A DNA stretch of 64,000 nucleotides from JBCAWW01 sp039024315 (GCA_039024315.1 JBCCQN010000001.1:1-64000); one strand, 5' to 3'; positions 35,601 through 44,344 are shown, counted from the stretch's first letter. Numbers and translations: made by a program. The notes: generated by a model from the sequence alone, not told the origin.

Positions 35601-35728
35601 ATTGCGTGTTGTAATTCTCGCTGCTGAGCTTCGGTGAGATTACTTGTCGTGTCCAAAGAAGGATTACACCCAAAAAGAAAACATAGGGCGCAAAGTAAAA
35701 GGCTAAGAGTGCTTGGAAATTTGTGCAT
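32687..35728 (-). CDS. PVC-type heme lipoprotein: dehydrogenase propeller, HEAT repeats, cytochrome c
   Basis: The 1013-residue protein starts with a lipoprotein signal (lipobox LFGCN). Domains in order: a PVC-type membrane-bound dehydrogenase beta-propeller (about 40-430, MDIDDRGRVWVIEAQNYR and FGPDGRLYFNHGNAGKS); a HEAT-repeat region (about 445-860, MADDKDPQVRREVAIALR); and a C-terminal cytochrome c domain (YCASCHQAEGQGIAFGPSLNEIG, CxxCH near residue 890). The architecture was first noted in Planctomycetes and is common in Bacteroidota. Extracellular oxidation of a sugar, with the heme passing electrons on, is inferred. The substrate is unknown. Confidence 0.87.
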   Translation of the reverse strand: MHKFPSTLSLLLCALCFLFGCNPSLDTTSNLTEAQQRELQHAIAGLKASADLEVSLFAGEPMLFNPTNMDIDDRGRVWVIEAQNYRNFFNPINPIREEGDRILILEDTDQDGKADKQTVFYQGRDIDAALGIAVIDDKVIVSCSPNVWVFTDADGDDVPEQKKAMFTGIQGVQDDHGIHAFVFGPDGRLYFNHGNAGKSIKGPAGEDLYDKASGQILDVEQSNFQQGMIYRTELEGREVEVLAHNFRNNYEVCLDSYGGLWQSDNDDDGHRGVRINYVLEYGNYGYKDELTGAGWFSYRTGMSDKGYEMHWHQNDPGVVPNLLPTGAGSPTGITFYEGELLAENVQHAPLHTDAGPRVLRAYPFEVKGAGYEAEMEPLLESVHDKWFRPADVCVAPDGSVFIADWYDPGVGGNHMGDFQQGRIYRLAPENHPYQVTKPDYNSPLGAVKALSSPNLATRAKAWLKLAEMGPAAENALAQQWHKGPSHQRARALWLLARLPERGDTYIQEALADQDPNLRITALRVARQLGQKHLAYLAQMADDKDPQVRREVAIALRFEEGTQADQIWARCAERLASNDRWYLEALGIGADQFPDARFTAWLALNEGNWDTAKGRKIVWRIRAKAAIDLLGELIKGKPAPEDNAAYFRAFDFHQDSSKNEVLLALLEHQIAEDPENKFRIISHMDGEAVQNNPLSRVALNEVIENLKGSDRYFDLVARLNLTGQADNLLGIALDPASGNQSARAARLLAKLGQINLLAAKINTASPSELRPVFTSLGHINSIEALDILQDYALDSTHPLGLRKKAISSLASGWNGETRMVELLEADALPYQLGELGATQLLSVWRAQYRTIASKYLKMDEAADEIAPIHELIKLEGNPSDGKVVYSKYCASCHQAEGQGIAFGPSLNEIGNKLSQDALYASIIKPSVGISFGYEAYLLELTEGTIYQGYIASRTDEAIELMMMGGVPQSVPKEKIKSLEAQEQSLMTAGLHKLMGQEDLVHLVAYLSGLKGEAL
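34008..34025 (-). repeat. AACGCTT-tailed hairpin inside the PVC gene
   Basis: Read on the minus strand: CCGC-TGC-GCGG, then AACGCTTAG. It is in coding sequence, on the coding strand. Confidence 0.65.
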
Positions 35729-35851
35729 GGCCTCAGGTTTGTCTTCCCCTTAATTTGGGGAAAAATGATGTTTTTTGATATAGTTGTGAGGTTTTTTTGT
35801 GGAATTTTTAGCCTAAACTGCTCATAAAGGAGAAGCAACTAATCTACTGCT

Positions 35852-38800
35852 ATGAAAACTCCTTTCCTGATCGTAGGCTTTGCCATTTGTATTTGCTTGG
35901 GAACAGGCATGATGTTGTTACCAAGCAGCATCAATACACATCCTATCGTGGGGCGTATCCAACAAAAACTCGCTGATTATCAATATCGATACGCCACCGA
36001 AAAGATATATTGCCACACTGACCGCACTTTGTATAGCCCCGATGAGATTCTTTGGTTTAGTGTCTATGTAGATAAAGTGGGTGAGGCTAAGGGATCGCCC
36101 AGAAGCCAAAAGGCCTTCGTAGAGTTGCTAGATCCCAAAGGGCAAATCGTGGCTAAAAAAGTAGTAGCCTTAAAAAATGGTAGAGGAAAAGGCGATTTTG
36201 CTTTTTCAGCTTCGCTGAACGGTGGCCAATATCAACTCAAGGCCTATACCAGCGTGCAAAAAAATTATGGGGAGAGAGATGTCTTTTACAAGGATATCCA
36301 ATTGCAAAAGGTGGTTTTACCACGGGTTTTGATGAAGCTTGATTTTGCGCAAGAGTCCTACGGCCCAGGGCAGCAAGTAGAAGCAGAATTTAGCCTCAAA
36401 AACTTGTCCAACGAAAGTTTGGTTCGCTATCCCATAGAAGCAGAATGGAAGGTGAAGGGTGAGCTTTGGCAGAAACAATCCGTTGAAACGGATAAGGAGG
36501 GGAAAGTATGGTTAGTGCAATCACTCCCCCAAGATCTCGATACGAGAGACGTATCCCTTAACCTAAGGCTGGAATATCAGGAGCTGACTGAATCGATGTA
36601 CCGGGCCGTTCCTATCGAATTGGGGGATATTGATTTACAGTTCTTGCCAGAAGGAGGAGATTTGATTGAAGGCAAGAAAGGAGTACTTGCTTTCAAAGCC
36701 ACCAATGAGTTTGGCAAGGGAACTGATGTAGCGGGCTATATCTATAATCAAAAGGGTGTATTGGTTGACAGCTTTCGATCTGCTCATATGGGTATGGGTA
36801 AGCTGGAATTTTTGGCAAAAGCGGATGAAAGCTATTACGCTCAAATTCATGAGCCCTATGAGGTCAAAAAGTTTTATGATTTACCACGATCTCGAACTAA
36901 TGCCTTTCGTTTGGCCTTAAATAAGCAAAGTGATGCACATCTCCACTTTCGCATCCATCATCCATATGGCGGCAAGGTCTTGCTCATTAGCCAACAAGCA
37001 CAAAATCTTAAGCAGGTCTATGAGGTAGAATGCCGCAAAGGAGAAAATAGATATGTGGTAGCGAGGGACAATTTTCAGCCAGGGATAGTTGGCTTTGTTT
37101 TGGCGCAAGAGGATGGTATTTCCGTCTCGGAACGCTTAGTTTTTGTCAAAGCTAAAGGTGCGCTTTCATTGGAGATAGAGACGGATAAGGAGCGTTACCA
37201 GCCCAGAGAAGAGGTAAAGCTCAAATTGAGCGTTAAGGATGAGCAGGGGGATCCAGTGCAGGCTAGTTTCTCCTTAGCCGTAGTGGATGAGCAAAATTTA
37301 AGTTTTGCTGACGATAAGCAAGCTAATCTCAAGGCCCAAATGCTCCTAAATGGAGAATTGAAAGGAGAGGTGGAAGAACCCAACTACTACTTTGAAGCAG
37401 AGGAAGCAGAGGCCTTAGCGCATCTTGATATTTTGATGCTTACCCAAGGTTGGCGACGCTTTGACTGGAACCAAATGTTGGAGACTGATCCGGAGAGACC
37501 CGCGGATTTTGCGGATTTTGATGCTATGCCAGAGTTGGGAGGGCTACTCATCGATAACAAAGGACGCCCTCAAGCCAATAGTTACTTATCCATCCTTAAG
37601 ACGGATCGTGATCCGGTGGTTTACAGTGTTAAAACGGACTCATTGGGTCGCTTTGTCTGTCCTAACTTGACCTATGGCGCTTATACTTTTCAATTGCCTG
37701 CTAGCCAAGAGGAGATAATGCCTACTAATATTCGTTGGAATCAAGCAAGTGCGCCCTATATCCAAGGCGGAGGTTATTATCCTGCTGCGTCGATTCCCTT
37801 TCATGGCAATGATAGTTCTTTGCCTACAGCACAACCCTCCTTGCCTGCCGTTGTCCGTCCTACGCCCTTGCAGCTAAACCAAGCTATTGATGCTAAAATA
37901 CCCAAAATCGCCCTTGGTGATGTGGATGATATGCCTGATTCAGAGGAAGTTACTTCCTTGGATGAGGTGGTAGTAGTGGGGTATGCTACCCAACGTCAAC
38001 AGAGCCTCACTTCGGTTGAGATCACCCGTACGGAGAGTATCAGAACAGCCGAAATCCAACAATCTCTCCAAGGAGCCTTAAGTGGGGTGCAGGTAGTGGC
38101 TAACGCTGGCCCAGGGGCTGCTTCCCGCATTATGATAAGAGGCAGTAGCGCCGCAGCTTATCAAAACCCCTTGATCGTAGTCGATGGAGTAATTTGGAGT
38201 ACACCACCTAGTGCTGGACTAGGGGGCAATGAAGGTATGAACCCATTGGGTTTATTGGATCCACATGATGTTTCCAACATTACGATCCTTAAAGGCAGCT
38301 CTGCTCAAGCGCTTTATGGTAGTCGAGGCAGCAATGGCGTGATTTTGATCACGACTAAATCTGGCGTTCGGCAGAGCCGAAAAATAATAAAACCACAATA
38401 CCGACGCCATCGGCTACAACCCTATATCATGCAAGATCCGGACCGCCCTAGTATTGCCAATACTTTTTATAGTCCTAAGTACCATAGCCTAAAGACTAAT
38501 GTTAGAAACGATTTTCGAAAAACGGTATTCTGGGAAGGGGAGCTGACAACAGACCAAAAAGGACAAGCAGAAGTAAGCTTTTATAATCCGGATCAGGCCA
38601 GTGCCTTTCGGATTAGCCTAGAAGGAACGGATGGCAAAGGCAACTGGCTTAGTGAGGATAAGATATATCATACCGAACTGCCATTTGCTATGAAAGTGAT
38701 TGAGCCAAATTGGTTGAGCGTAGGCGATCAGGTGATGTTGCCCGTCCAATTTCAAAACAATACGGAGGAACCGATCATTGGCAATCTGCATACGACTCTG

Positions 38801-40588
38801 CCTGCGGGTTTGGAGCTAAAAGAAGAGCAAAAGAGGGTACAAGGCATCAATCTGGCTCCCAAGAGCGCCAGAACAATATTTCTCAGTATTAGGGTAGCAG
38901 ATATTCCTACTTCCTCCTTGCAAATCAGTTTTGCCGCCAATGCTTATCAAGAAAAGCGCGATTTGAAACTAAGCGTTCGCCGACAAGGCTTTCCCTTTGA
39001 AATCAGTATGGCAGGCAATGAAGCCCAAGACTCCCTGCAATTCGCCCTGCAAGATGTGGTGCCAGGTACAGTGGAGGCTTCTTTTGCGGTGTTTACGGAT
39101 GTATATAGTGAGTTGGTCAATGGTTCCGAATCTATCCTTAGAGAGCCACATGGTTGCTTTGAACAAGTTTCTTCTAGCCTTTACCCTAATGTGTTGGTTT
39201 TGATGCTCCTACAGCTTTCCGGTAAGATCAAGCCTGCGATCAAGCAAAAAGCCCTCAAGTTTATTCGTAATGGTTATCGCAAGATCAAAGGCTATGAGAT
39301 TAGTGGGGGAGGTTTTGATTTATATGGTCGTCCCGATGCCAAAATGGGATTGAGCGCCTACGGCCTGATGGAGCTCAATGATATGCAAAAGGTGTTTCCA
39401 GAGGTTTCTAAGCCGCTAATTGCTCGCACAAGGGCTTACCTTCTGCAAATGAGAGACGGAGAGGGGGGCTTTAAAGACGGCGCAAAAACGGGCTATTATG
39501 GCCGCTCAGATCAAAAAGTTCGCAATGCCTATACGGTACACGCCTTAATAGAAGCCGGTGAAAAGGATCTGGATAAGGAACTAGAGAGAGTACGAAAAAA
39601 TGCGGTGAAGACGCAAAATCCCTATCTCTTAGCACTCGCTTGCCGCTCTTATTACCTCCTGGGCGATCAGCAAAATGGAGATGAATTGATGTCCGACTTA
39701 TTGGAGCTTCAACAAGCCGATGGATCTTGGCCGAGCGAGTCAGATTTTCATACAGTTACTCGCTCCCGCGATGTCAACTATCAGATCGAGACAGGGGCCT
39801 TTGCAGTCCTAGCCATGCTAGCTTCCCCCCAGCCACAATCAGAGTATCTAGAGGCTGCGCTAGGCTTCATTTATAAGCAAAGAAGGGGAGCAGGCTACTT
39901 TGGTAGCACTCAGGGGACGGTTTTGAGCCTAAAGGCGATCAGCGCTTATCTGCAAAGCATTCAACTCAATAATGCAGAGCAAGAGGCTATGGTGGAACTC
40001 ATGATTGATCAGGCACCTATTCTCTCTTCCAATCTGCGGTACGGGCAAACGGAAGAAGCGAAATGGGCCAATCTAGCGTCTTATATAAAGCCGGAGCAAA
40101 AACAGAGAGTCAGTCTTCGATTTAGGGAGAAGGACAATACCTTGCCTTATGCATTTATCGTGAAGGGCTATCAAAATACTCCCTTTGAAACAGAGAAACC
40201 GACTTTGGATTTTGAAACCCAAATAGAGAGCGAGGCGGTTAGGCTCGGGGCAAGCGTTCGGCTAGCCGTACACCTTCATAATCCACAAAAATATGAAGTA
40301 GCGAGTCCTATGGTTCGTTTGGGAATCCCGGCCGGTCTCAGTGTCCAATCTCAGCAACTCAACGATTGGGTGGAAGAAGAAAAAATCGCCTATTATGAAT
40401 TGCGGGATGGGGAATTGCATTTGTACTTCCGCTATTTGTCCGCTGGAGCAAGCCTTGATCTGCCGCTGGATTTGAAGGCAGATATCCCTGGTACATATAA
40501 AGCGGCAGCTAGTGTGGCCTATCCTTATTACGATGGTTTGCGCCCCAATTGGGAAGGCGGGGAAAGTCTTAGGATTTTGCCTCGATAG
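35852..40588 (+). CDS. alpha-2-macroglobulin family protein with an embedded TonB-receptor plug domain
   Basis: The 1578-residue protein has an N-terminal membrane anchor and MG-type domains (KIYCHTDRTLYSPDEILWF, then KERYQPREEVKLKLSVKDE). Residues about 705-838 form a SusC/RagA-type plug (LDEVVVVGYATQ, SRIMIRGSSA, PLIVVDGVIW, ITILKGSSAQALYGSRG, GVILITTKSG). The rest is the alpha-2-macroglobulin core, with the thioester-type motif GCFEQ at residues 1101-1105 in EPHGCFEQVSSSLY and a terpenoid-like toroid (DGEGGFKDGAKTGYYG). The C-terminus has receptor-binding-like strands. The intact Cys-Glu-Gln suggests a real thioester. It may trap proteins or act at the envelope; the plug presumably contacts a barrel or a TonB-linked system. 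Confidence 0.88.
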   Translation: MKTPFLIVGFAICICLGTGMMLLPSSINTHPIVGRIQQKLADYQYRYATEKIYCHTDRTLYSPDEILWFSVYVDKVGEAKGSPRSQKAFVELLDPKGQIVAKKVVALKNGRGKGDFAFSASLNGGQYQLKAYTSVQKNYGERDVFYKDIQLQKVVLPRVLMKLDFAQESYGPGQQVEAEFSLKNLSNESLVRYPIEAEWKVKGELWQKQSVETDKEGKVWLVQSLPQDLDTRDVSLNLRLEYQELTESMYRAVPIELGDIDLQFLPEGGDLIEGKKGVLAFKATNEFGKGTDVAGYIYNQKGVLVDSFRSAHMGMGKLEFLAKADESYYAQIHEPYEVKKFYDLPRSRTNAFRLALNKQSDAHLHFRIHHPYGGKVLLISQQAQNLKQVYEVECRKGENRYVVARDNFQPGIVGFVLAQEDGISVSERLVFVKAKGALSLEIETDKERYQPREEVKLKLSVKDEQGDPVQASFSLAVVDEQNLSFADDKQANLKAQMLLNGELKGEVEEPNYYFEAEEAEALAHLDILMLTQGWRRFDWNQMLETDPERPADFADFDAMPELGGLLIDNKGRPQANSYLSILKTDRDPVVYSVKTDSLGRFVCPNLTYGAYTFQLPASQEEIMPTNIRWNQASAPYIQGGGYYPAASIPFHGNDSSLPTAQPSLPAVVRPTPLQLNQAIDAKIPKIALGDVDDMPDSEEVTSLDEVVVVGYATQRQQSLTSVEITRTESIRTAEIQQSLQGALSGVQVVANAGPGAASRIMIRGSSAAAYQNPLIVVDGVIWSTPPSAGLGGNEGMNPLGLLDPHDVSNITILKGSSAQALYGSRGSNGVILITTKSGVRQSRKIIKPQYRRHRLQPYIMQDPDRPSIANTFYSPKYHSLKTNVRNDFRKTVFWEGELTTDQKGQAEVSFYNPDQASAFRISLEGTDGKGNWLSEDKIYHTELPFAMKVIEPNWLSVGDQVMLPVQFQNNTEEPIIGNLHTTLPAGLELKEEQKRVQGINLAPKSARTIFLSIRVADIPTSSLQISFAANAYQEKRDLKLSVRRQGFPFEISMAGNEAQDSLQFALQDVVPGTVEASFAVFTDVYSELVNGSESILREPHGCFEQVSSSLYPNVLVLMLLQLSGKIKPAIKQKALKFIRNGYRKIKGYEISGGGFDLYGRPDAKMGLSAYGLMELNDMQKVFPEVSKPLIARTRAYLLQMRDGEGGFKDGAKTGYYGRSDQKVRNAYTVHALIEAGEKDLDKELERVRKNAVKTQNPYLLALACRSYYLLGDQQNGDELMSDLLELQQADGSWPSESDFHTVTRSRDVNYQIETGAFAVLAMLASPQPQSEYLEAALGFIYKQRRGAGYFGSTQGTVLSLKAISAYLQSIQLNNAEQEAMVELMIDQAPILSSNLRYGQTEEAKWANLASYIKPEQKQRVSLRFREKDNTLPYAFIVKGYQNTPFETEKPTLDFETQIESEAVRLGASVRLAVHLHNPQKYEVASPMVRLGIPAGLSVQSQQLNDWVEEEKIAYYELRDGELHLYFRYLSAGASLDLPLDLKADIPGTYKAAASVAYPYYDGLRPNWEGGESLRILPR
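36205..36221 (+). repeat. AACG-tailed hairpin inside the macroglobulin gene, identical in stem to 29425
   Basis: Stem TTCAGC/GCTGAA, loop TTC, followed by CGG instead of CGCTT. Together with the preceding T-run it repeats 21 bases of the anti-sigma copy, in another gene, frame and orientation. Confidence 0.7.
37120..37137 (+). repeat. AACGCTT-tailed hairpin, TTCCG stem
   Basis: Stem TTCCG/CGGAA, loop TCT, tail CGCTT. It lies within the macroglobulin gene. Confidence 0.7.
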
Positions 40589-40675
40589 CCGCTCGATTGG
40601 GGATCGCCCCAAGTTGAATAATGAATACCCAATGACCTTTACTGTGTTGTTGGGTTTTCTTTTTGGGGTTTACTC

Positions 40676-40703
40676 CCGAAAGCTTTTCGGACACGGAACG
40701 CTT
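40676..40703 (+). repeat. atypical AACGCTT hairpin with a spacer
   Basis: CCGAAA-GCT-TTTCGG (6-bp stem, 3-nt loop) is followed by ACACG and then GAACGCTTG. Stem and loop have the same geometry as other copies, but a few bases separate them from the tail. It lies in the 189-bp intergenic region, which shows nothing else. Confidence 0.45.
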
Positions 40704-40777
40704 GTCTCCACCCGCTCAGTAGTAACCATTGACATTTTTTGTATTAAGCAGCTAAATACCTAAACCTTTTATATCGC

Positions 40778-41686
40778 ATGAACAAGTATACTCTCCTTGC
40801 CTACTTACTGCTACCGCTTTTTCTCTATGGGCAAAATGACAAAGAAGAATGGTTCGAAAATTCCCATGTCTTAGATGAGCATCAGCCCAATATTGAGCTT
40901 TGGCACAACAAAACAGTTAATCGGCCCGAACAAATTTTTCAGAACCTCAAGATTTTAAACTTTGATAGACAAGAGGCGCTTAGTGTGAAGCTAGAAGCAC
41001 AGAAGTCTAGTCAAAAATTTATCAAAGAGTATAAAATCTATGGCCTGTCAATTTATCGTAGCTATGCGTATATGTCTCAGAAACTGCTTAGCTATGAACC
41101 TGAGTTTAGCGCTACATTTACAACAGAGTACTTCTTTTCTATGGAGGGTACTCTTTTTAATCAAGATGGATTAGGTGGGTTATATGAGATTAGGTTTGAT
41201 TCTCTGGTGGGGATCGGTAAAAATGGAGTGCCGCATTTGTTGACAAATTTTGCTCGTACTGAGGTGAAATTTTTCTTTGAGATCGAAGTAGCGCAAGATC
41301 CATTTGTGCTGGCGCATGGCTATCCCACAATAGAGTTATTGGTCAATGGTAATCCGAAGCTTAAAGAGCAGATTGTTCGGAAAGATGATCAGCTTAGTTT
41401 GAGACTGAGCTACCCTGATTCTGTTGATCTTGCAGGCTCGCAATTTATCATCTCAGGCTTTAGAATGGGAGAAAGGGGCTGTTTTGGTCGTAATACAATA
41501 GTGGTGCATAAGATTGAAAGCACTTTTCCTTTAGATATACCTAACGAAGAAATAAGCATCGGTTATGGCGGAAGCTTTGCGCTCATTTTGGGTGAGATGT
41601 ATCGAGTGGATAGCCAAGGGCAACGCCACCGTATCAATCTAAGCCCGAGGCAAAGGCATACTTTTTATAAGCGAGCGAGAAACTAA
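40778..41686 (+). CDS. secreted protein of unknown function
   Basis: The 302-residue product has a signal peptide (YTLLAYLLLPLFLYGQ). No family is recognised. It is rich in beta-strands and aromatic residues (SIYRSYAYMSQKL, FSATFTTEYFFSMEG). One segment, LSYPDSVDLAGSQFIISGFRMG with RGCFGRN after it, suggests a compact domain with Cys and Gly conservation. It could form a repeat- or barrel-like fold. It lies between the macroglobulin gene (same strand) and the SusC-like gene (opposite strand, convergent). No function is proposed. Confidence 0.65.
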   Translation: MNKYTLLAYLLLPLFLYGQNDKEEWFENSHVLDEHQPNIELWHNKTVNRPEQIFQNLKILNFDRQEALSVKLEAQKSSQKFIKEYKIYGLSIYRSYAYMSQKLLSYEPEFSATFTTEYFFSMEGTLFNQDGLGGLYEIRFDSLVGIGKNGVPHLLTNFARTEVKFFFEIEVAQDPFVLAHGYPTIELLVNGNPKLKEQIVRKDDQLSLRLSYPDSVDLAGSQFIISGFRMGERGCFGRNTIVVHKIESTFPLDIPNEEISIGYGGSFALILGEMYRVDSQGQRHRINLSPRQRHTFYKRARN

Positions 41687-41700
41687 TTACCGTTAGAGAT

Positions 41701-41718
41701 AAGCGTTCTGCGCAGCAG
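41701..41718 (-). repeat. AACGCTT-tailed hairpin, intergenic
   Basis: Read on the minus strand: CTGC-TGC-GCAG, then AACGCTTATC, the same as the 11559 copy over most of its length. It lies between the stop codons of convergent genes. Confidence 0.7.
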
Positions 41719-41738
41719 TACTTCTCATCTGAACTCCT

Positions 41739-44258
41739 TTACCACTGCAGTGCTACTCCTAGGCTCAAGCTACGTGGTGGAGGATAAGCCCCTCGATCGA
41801 CGCCTAAATAAAAAGGAGCTCCGTTGAGATAGACTTCAGGATCATAACCGCTGTATTTGCTGATAAGCCAGAGGTTTTGAGCGCTGAGGTAGAGGTCTAT
41901 TTCATAGAACGGATGGTCGCGGCGGCTGGGCTTTTGCTCAATGAGATCCCAATTTAGCTTGAGTTGTTTGAGGCGTAGGAAATTGCCAGATTCTACCAAG
42001 CGGTCAGTGATGCGATTTTCTGCTTGAAAGGTCGCTCTGGGAATGTCGGTGTCGGTGTTTTCGGGAGTCCAACGATTGATGGCATCAGCAAATAGGTGAG
42101 TATTGCCATTGATCTGATCGCGGCCGTAGAGACGCTGATAATTTACGATTTGGTGCCCAAACTGGCCGTACCACTGGGCCGAAAGCGTAAAGGCTTCCCA
42201 ATTGATACGAAGGCTGCTGCCAAGTGAATGGATAGGGAGCGTTCTCGCGATGATTTGCTGATCTAGTTCATTGATCTGGCCGTCCTTGTTATGATCGACC
42301 AAACGAATGTCGCCGGGCTGTTTGTTGGGTTCCAAGCTAAAACTCTCCCCAGCTTGGTAAAGACCATTCGTTTCATATCCCCAAATGCTGCCCAAGGGCT
42401 CCCCCAGCTTTAGCGCTCCCAACTGCCCACTAAGTGGGATAGTAAGTTGTGATTGATCTCCTAGGTCTGTAATCTCATTAATGTTGTACTGATAGTTGAG
42501 GTCAAATTCAAGGTTGATGCCTTCCCCCCAGATGTTATTTTCTAAATAGCCCAAGGATATCTCCAACCCTTGATTACGCACGCTGGCTAAGTTTTGCCAT
42601 ACCAGAAATTGGTTCTGATCAGGGAGCGCTACCCAAAGATTGTCCGTTTGGGTGTAATAATAAGCGGCCCTAAAGTTGATTTGGTAAACAGGATGAATAT
42701 TCAATCCGGCGTTGAAGTTTGATTTACGTTCCCAGTCTGGGTTGCGGGTGAGGAATTGATTATCTGTCTGGAAAAAGGGTTGTTGCTGTTGTAGCTGAGC
42801 TAGTTGGGTGATCAGGGTGCTGCCATCGTTGCCGTTGATGCTCCAACTCGCATCAAGAGCGGGACGCGAACTGCCAAGTCTAAAGGGTAGCTGGAAACGA
42901 GCAGAAAGACTAGGGAAGAAGGCCATTTGGCGTGAGGGCTGCATACGGTCGGACATGGCCCACTCTATGCCCCCTGATATCTCCGGTAGCCTGCGGTTGT
43001 TTTTGTATTCAAAAGCAAAGGTGCTGTGATAAGAACGCCAATCGGAGCGCTGGATACCCGTAATGGGTTCGGTGGACCATTGCCAGAAGTAATACTCCTG
43101 CCAAAAGCTTTGCTTGAAGCTTAGCCGATGATCTTTGAAGCTATCATCATTGTAGGCGAGTTGAATGCGATGCTGGATGCTTTGGAGGCGAGAATTCTCG
43201 ATACGAGCGAGTGGAATAAAGCGACTCGTATCGGGAAACTGTAGGGCTTGCCTACTCTGCCAATGCTGAAAGCTGAGACTATTGTTGAGGATCCAATTCC
43301 CATCATAGACCATTTTGTGAAAGAATTTGCCGCTAAAAATCTGTTGATTGAGTTTTTGCGTACGTGCCTCGGCATAGAGACTGGGCTGATAGATGGCGGT
43401 GCTGCTGCCTTGGCTGGGAAATTGAAACTGAGATTGCTCAGGAAAACGAATGGGCGGTGCTAATAAAGTGTGAAAATTGATCCCTTCGTAAAAGCCTAAA
43501 AGCGGCAGATAGGCTTGTTGTCGAGAGAGGGTGCCATTGAAATTTAATCCCCAATGATTGCCATTTTTTTGGATCCGGCCGAGCTTGATCCGACTCTGAT
43601 AACGGTTGAATTGACCATCAGCTACTGGATGGTCCTGATCTAACGCACTGAGACTGATGTATCGCTCTTGCCAGAACTTACCGTTCCCGAATAGGGCAAA
43701 TTGATGAGATTGACTAAAAGCAGGACGAAAGATTTCTTTTTGCCAATCTACGGGATGGGGATTAAGACCATCGGGATAGGGGAGAGATAAGCCGTCATTA
43801 AGGCTAGCTTCATTGGCGAGTAAGGCCCAATCATTAGGAGCAATCATATCCGGTCGTCGAGTAATCCAGCTTAAGGAAAACTCATTGCGGTATTGCAACC
43901 AGGGTCTGATAGAATAGGTCGCCTGATGCGTTGTAAGGCTTAAAACAATACCACTTTTATCTGGACCGAGGATGAATTGTGCTTCACGCCAGCTCAAGGT
44001 GTCTATATGCGCAATATTGCTGGGGTATCTACCAATCTGCCTAATGATAGAGTCCCTTTTGCTCTGGGATTCGACAAACTCACCATCGACTACAATCCAG
44101 ATCTGATTACTTTGAAACTGAGGGGCTGCAGCCTCTGTGCTATCCGTTCTTTGCCAAAGCAAATTGCCAGGAGCTAGTGGGATACTGTCTTGCTGAGCAA
44201 GTGCATATTGACAAAGGGATATAAATAACAGCGAGGAGAGCAGAGTGTGTCGTTTCAT
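41739..44258 (-). CDS. SusC/TonB-dependent-receptor-like outer-membrane beta-barrel with a degenerate plug
   Basis: The 839-residue protein has a signal peptide (LLFISLCQYALAQ). The N-terminal 120 residues hold only a short, degraded plug-like stretch (IWIVVDGEFVESQSKRDSI), without the carboxypeptidase-regulatory domain, the TonB box or the usual plug motifs. From about residue 150 it is a beta-barrel of SusC/RagA type (GSIWGYETNGLYQAGESF, INRWTPENTDTDIPRAT). No SusD-like gene accompanies it. It may be a barrel that pairs with the plug domain carried by the nearby macroglobulin protein, or a transporter that lost TonB dependence. The first idea is speculative. Confidence 0.8.
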   Translation of the reverse strand: MKRHTLLSSLLFISLCQYALAQQDSIPLAPGNLLWQRTDSTEAAAPQFQSNQIWIVVDGEFVESQSKRDSIIRQIGRYPSNIAHIDTLSWREAQFILGPDKSGIVLSLTTHQATYSIRPWLQYRNEFSLSWITRRPDMIAPNDWALLANEASLNDGLSLPYPDGLNPHPVDWQKEIFRPAFSQSHQFALFGNGKFWQERYISLSALDQDHPVADGQFNRYQSRIKLGRIQKNGNHWGLNFNGTLSRQQAYLPLLGFYEGINFHTLLAPPIRFPEQSQFQFPSQGSSTAIYQPSLYAEARTQKLNQQIFSGKFFHKMVYDGNWILNNSLSFQHWQSRQALQFPDTSRFIPLARIENSRLQSIQHRIQLAYNDDSFKDHRLSFKQSFWQEYYFWQWSTEPITGIQRSDWRSYHSTFAFEYKNNRRLPEISGGIEWAMSDRMQPSRQMAFFPSLSARFQLPFRLGSSRPALDASWSINGNDGSTLITQLAQLQQQQPFFQTDNQFLTRNPDWERKSNFNAGLNIHPVYQINFRAAYYYTQTDNLWVALPDQNQFLVWQNLASVRNQGLEISLGYLENNIWGEGINLEFDLNYQYNINEITDLGDQSQLTIPLSGQLGALKLGEPLGSIWGYETNGLYQAGESFSLEPNKQPGDIRLVDHNKDGQINELDQQIIARTLPIHSLGSSLRINWEAFTLSAQWYGQFGHQIVNYQRLYGRDQINGNTHLFADAINRWTPENTDTDIPRATFQAENRITDRLVESGNFLRLKQLKLNWDLIEQKPSRRDHPFYEIDLYLSAQNLWLISKYSGYDPEVYLNGAPFYLGVDRGAYPPPRSLSLGVALQW

Positions 44259-44310
44259 AGTAAGTCAGAGTCTTGCTACTTACTAGATGGTCGCGGCGGC
44301 TAGATTCCAT

Positions 44311-44344
44311 AAAAAAGGAAGCCGGAAGCAAACGCTTCCGGCTT
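44311..44344 (-). terminator. rho-independent terminator of the first giant gene
   Basis: An 11-bp perfect stem (AAGCCGGAAGC at 44319-44329 with 44334-44344) has the loop AAAC and is followed on the minus strand by T residues (complement of the A-run at 44311-44316). Confidence 0.85.
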
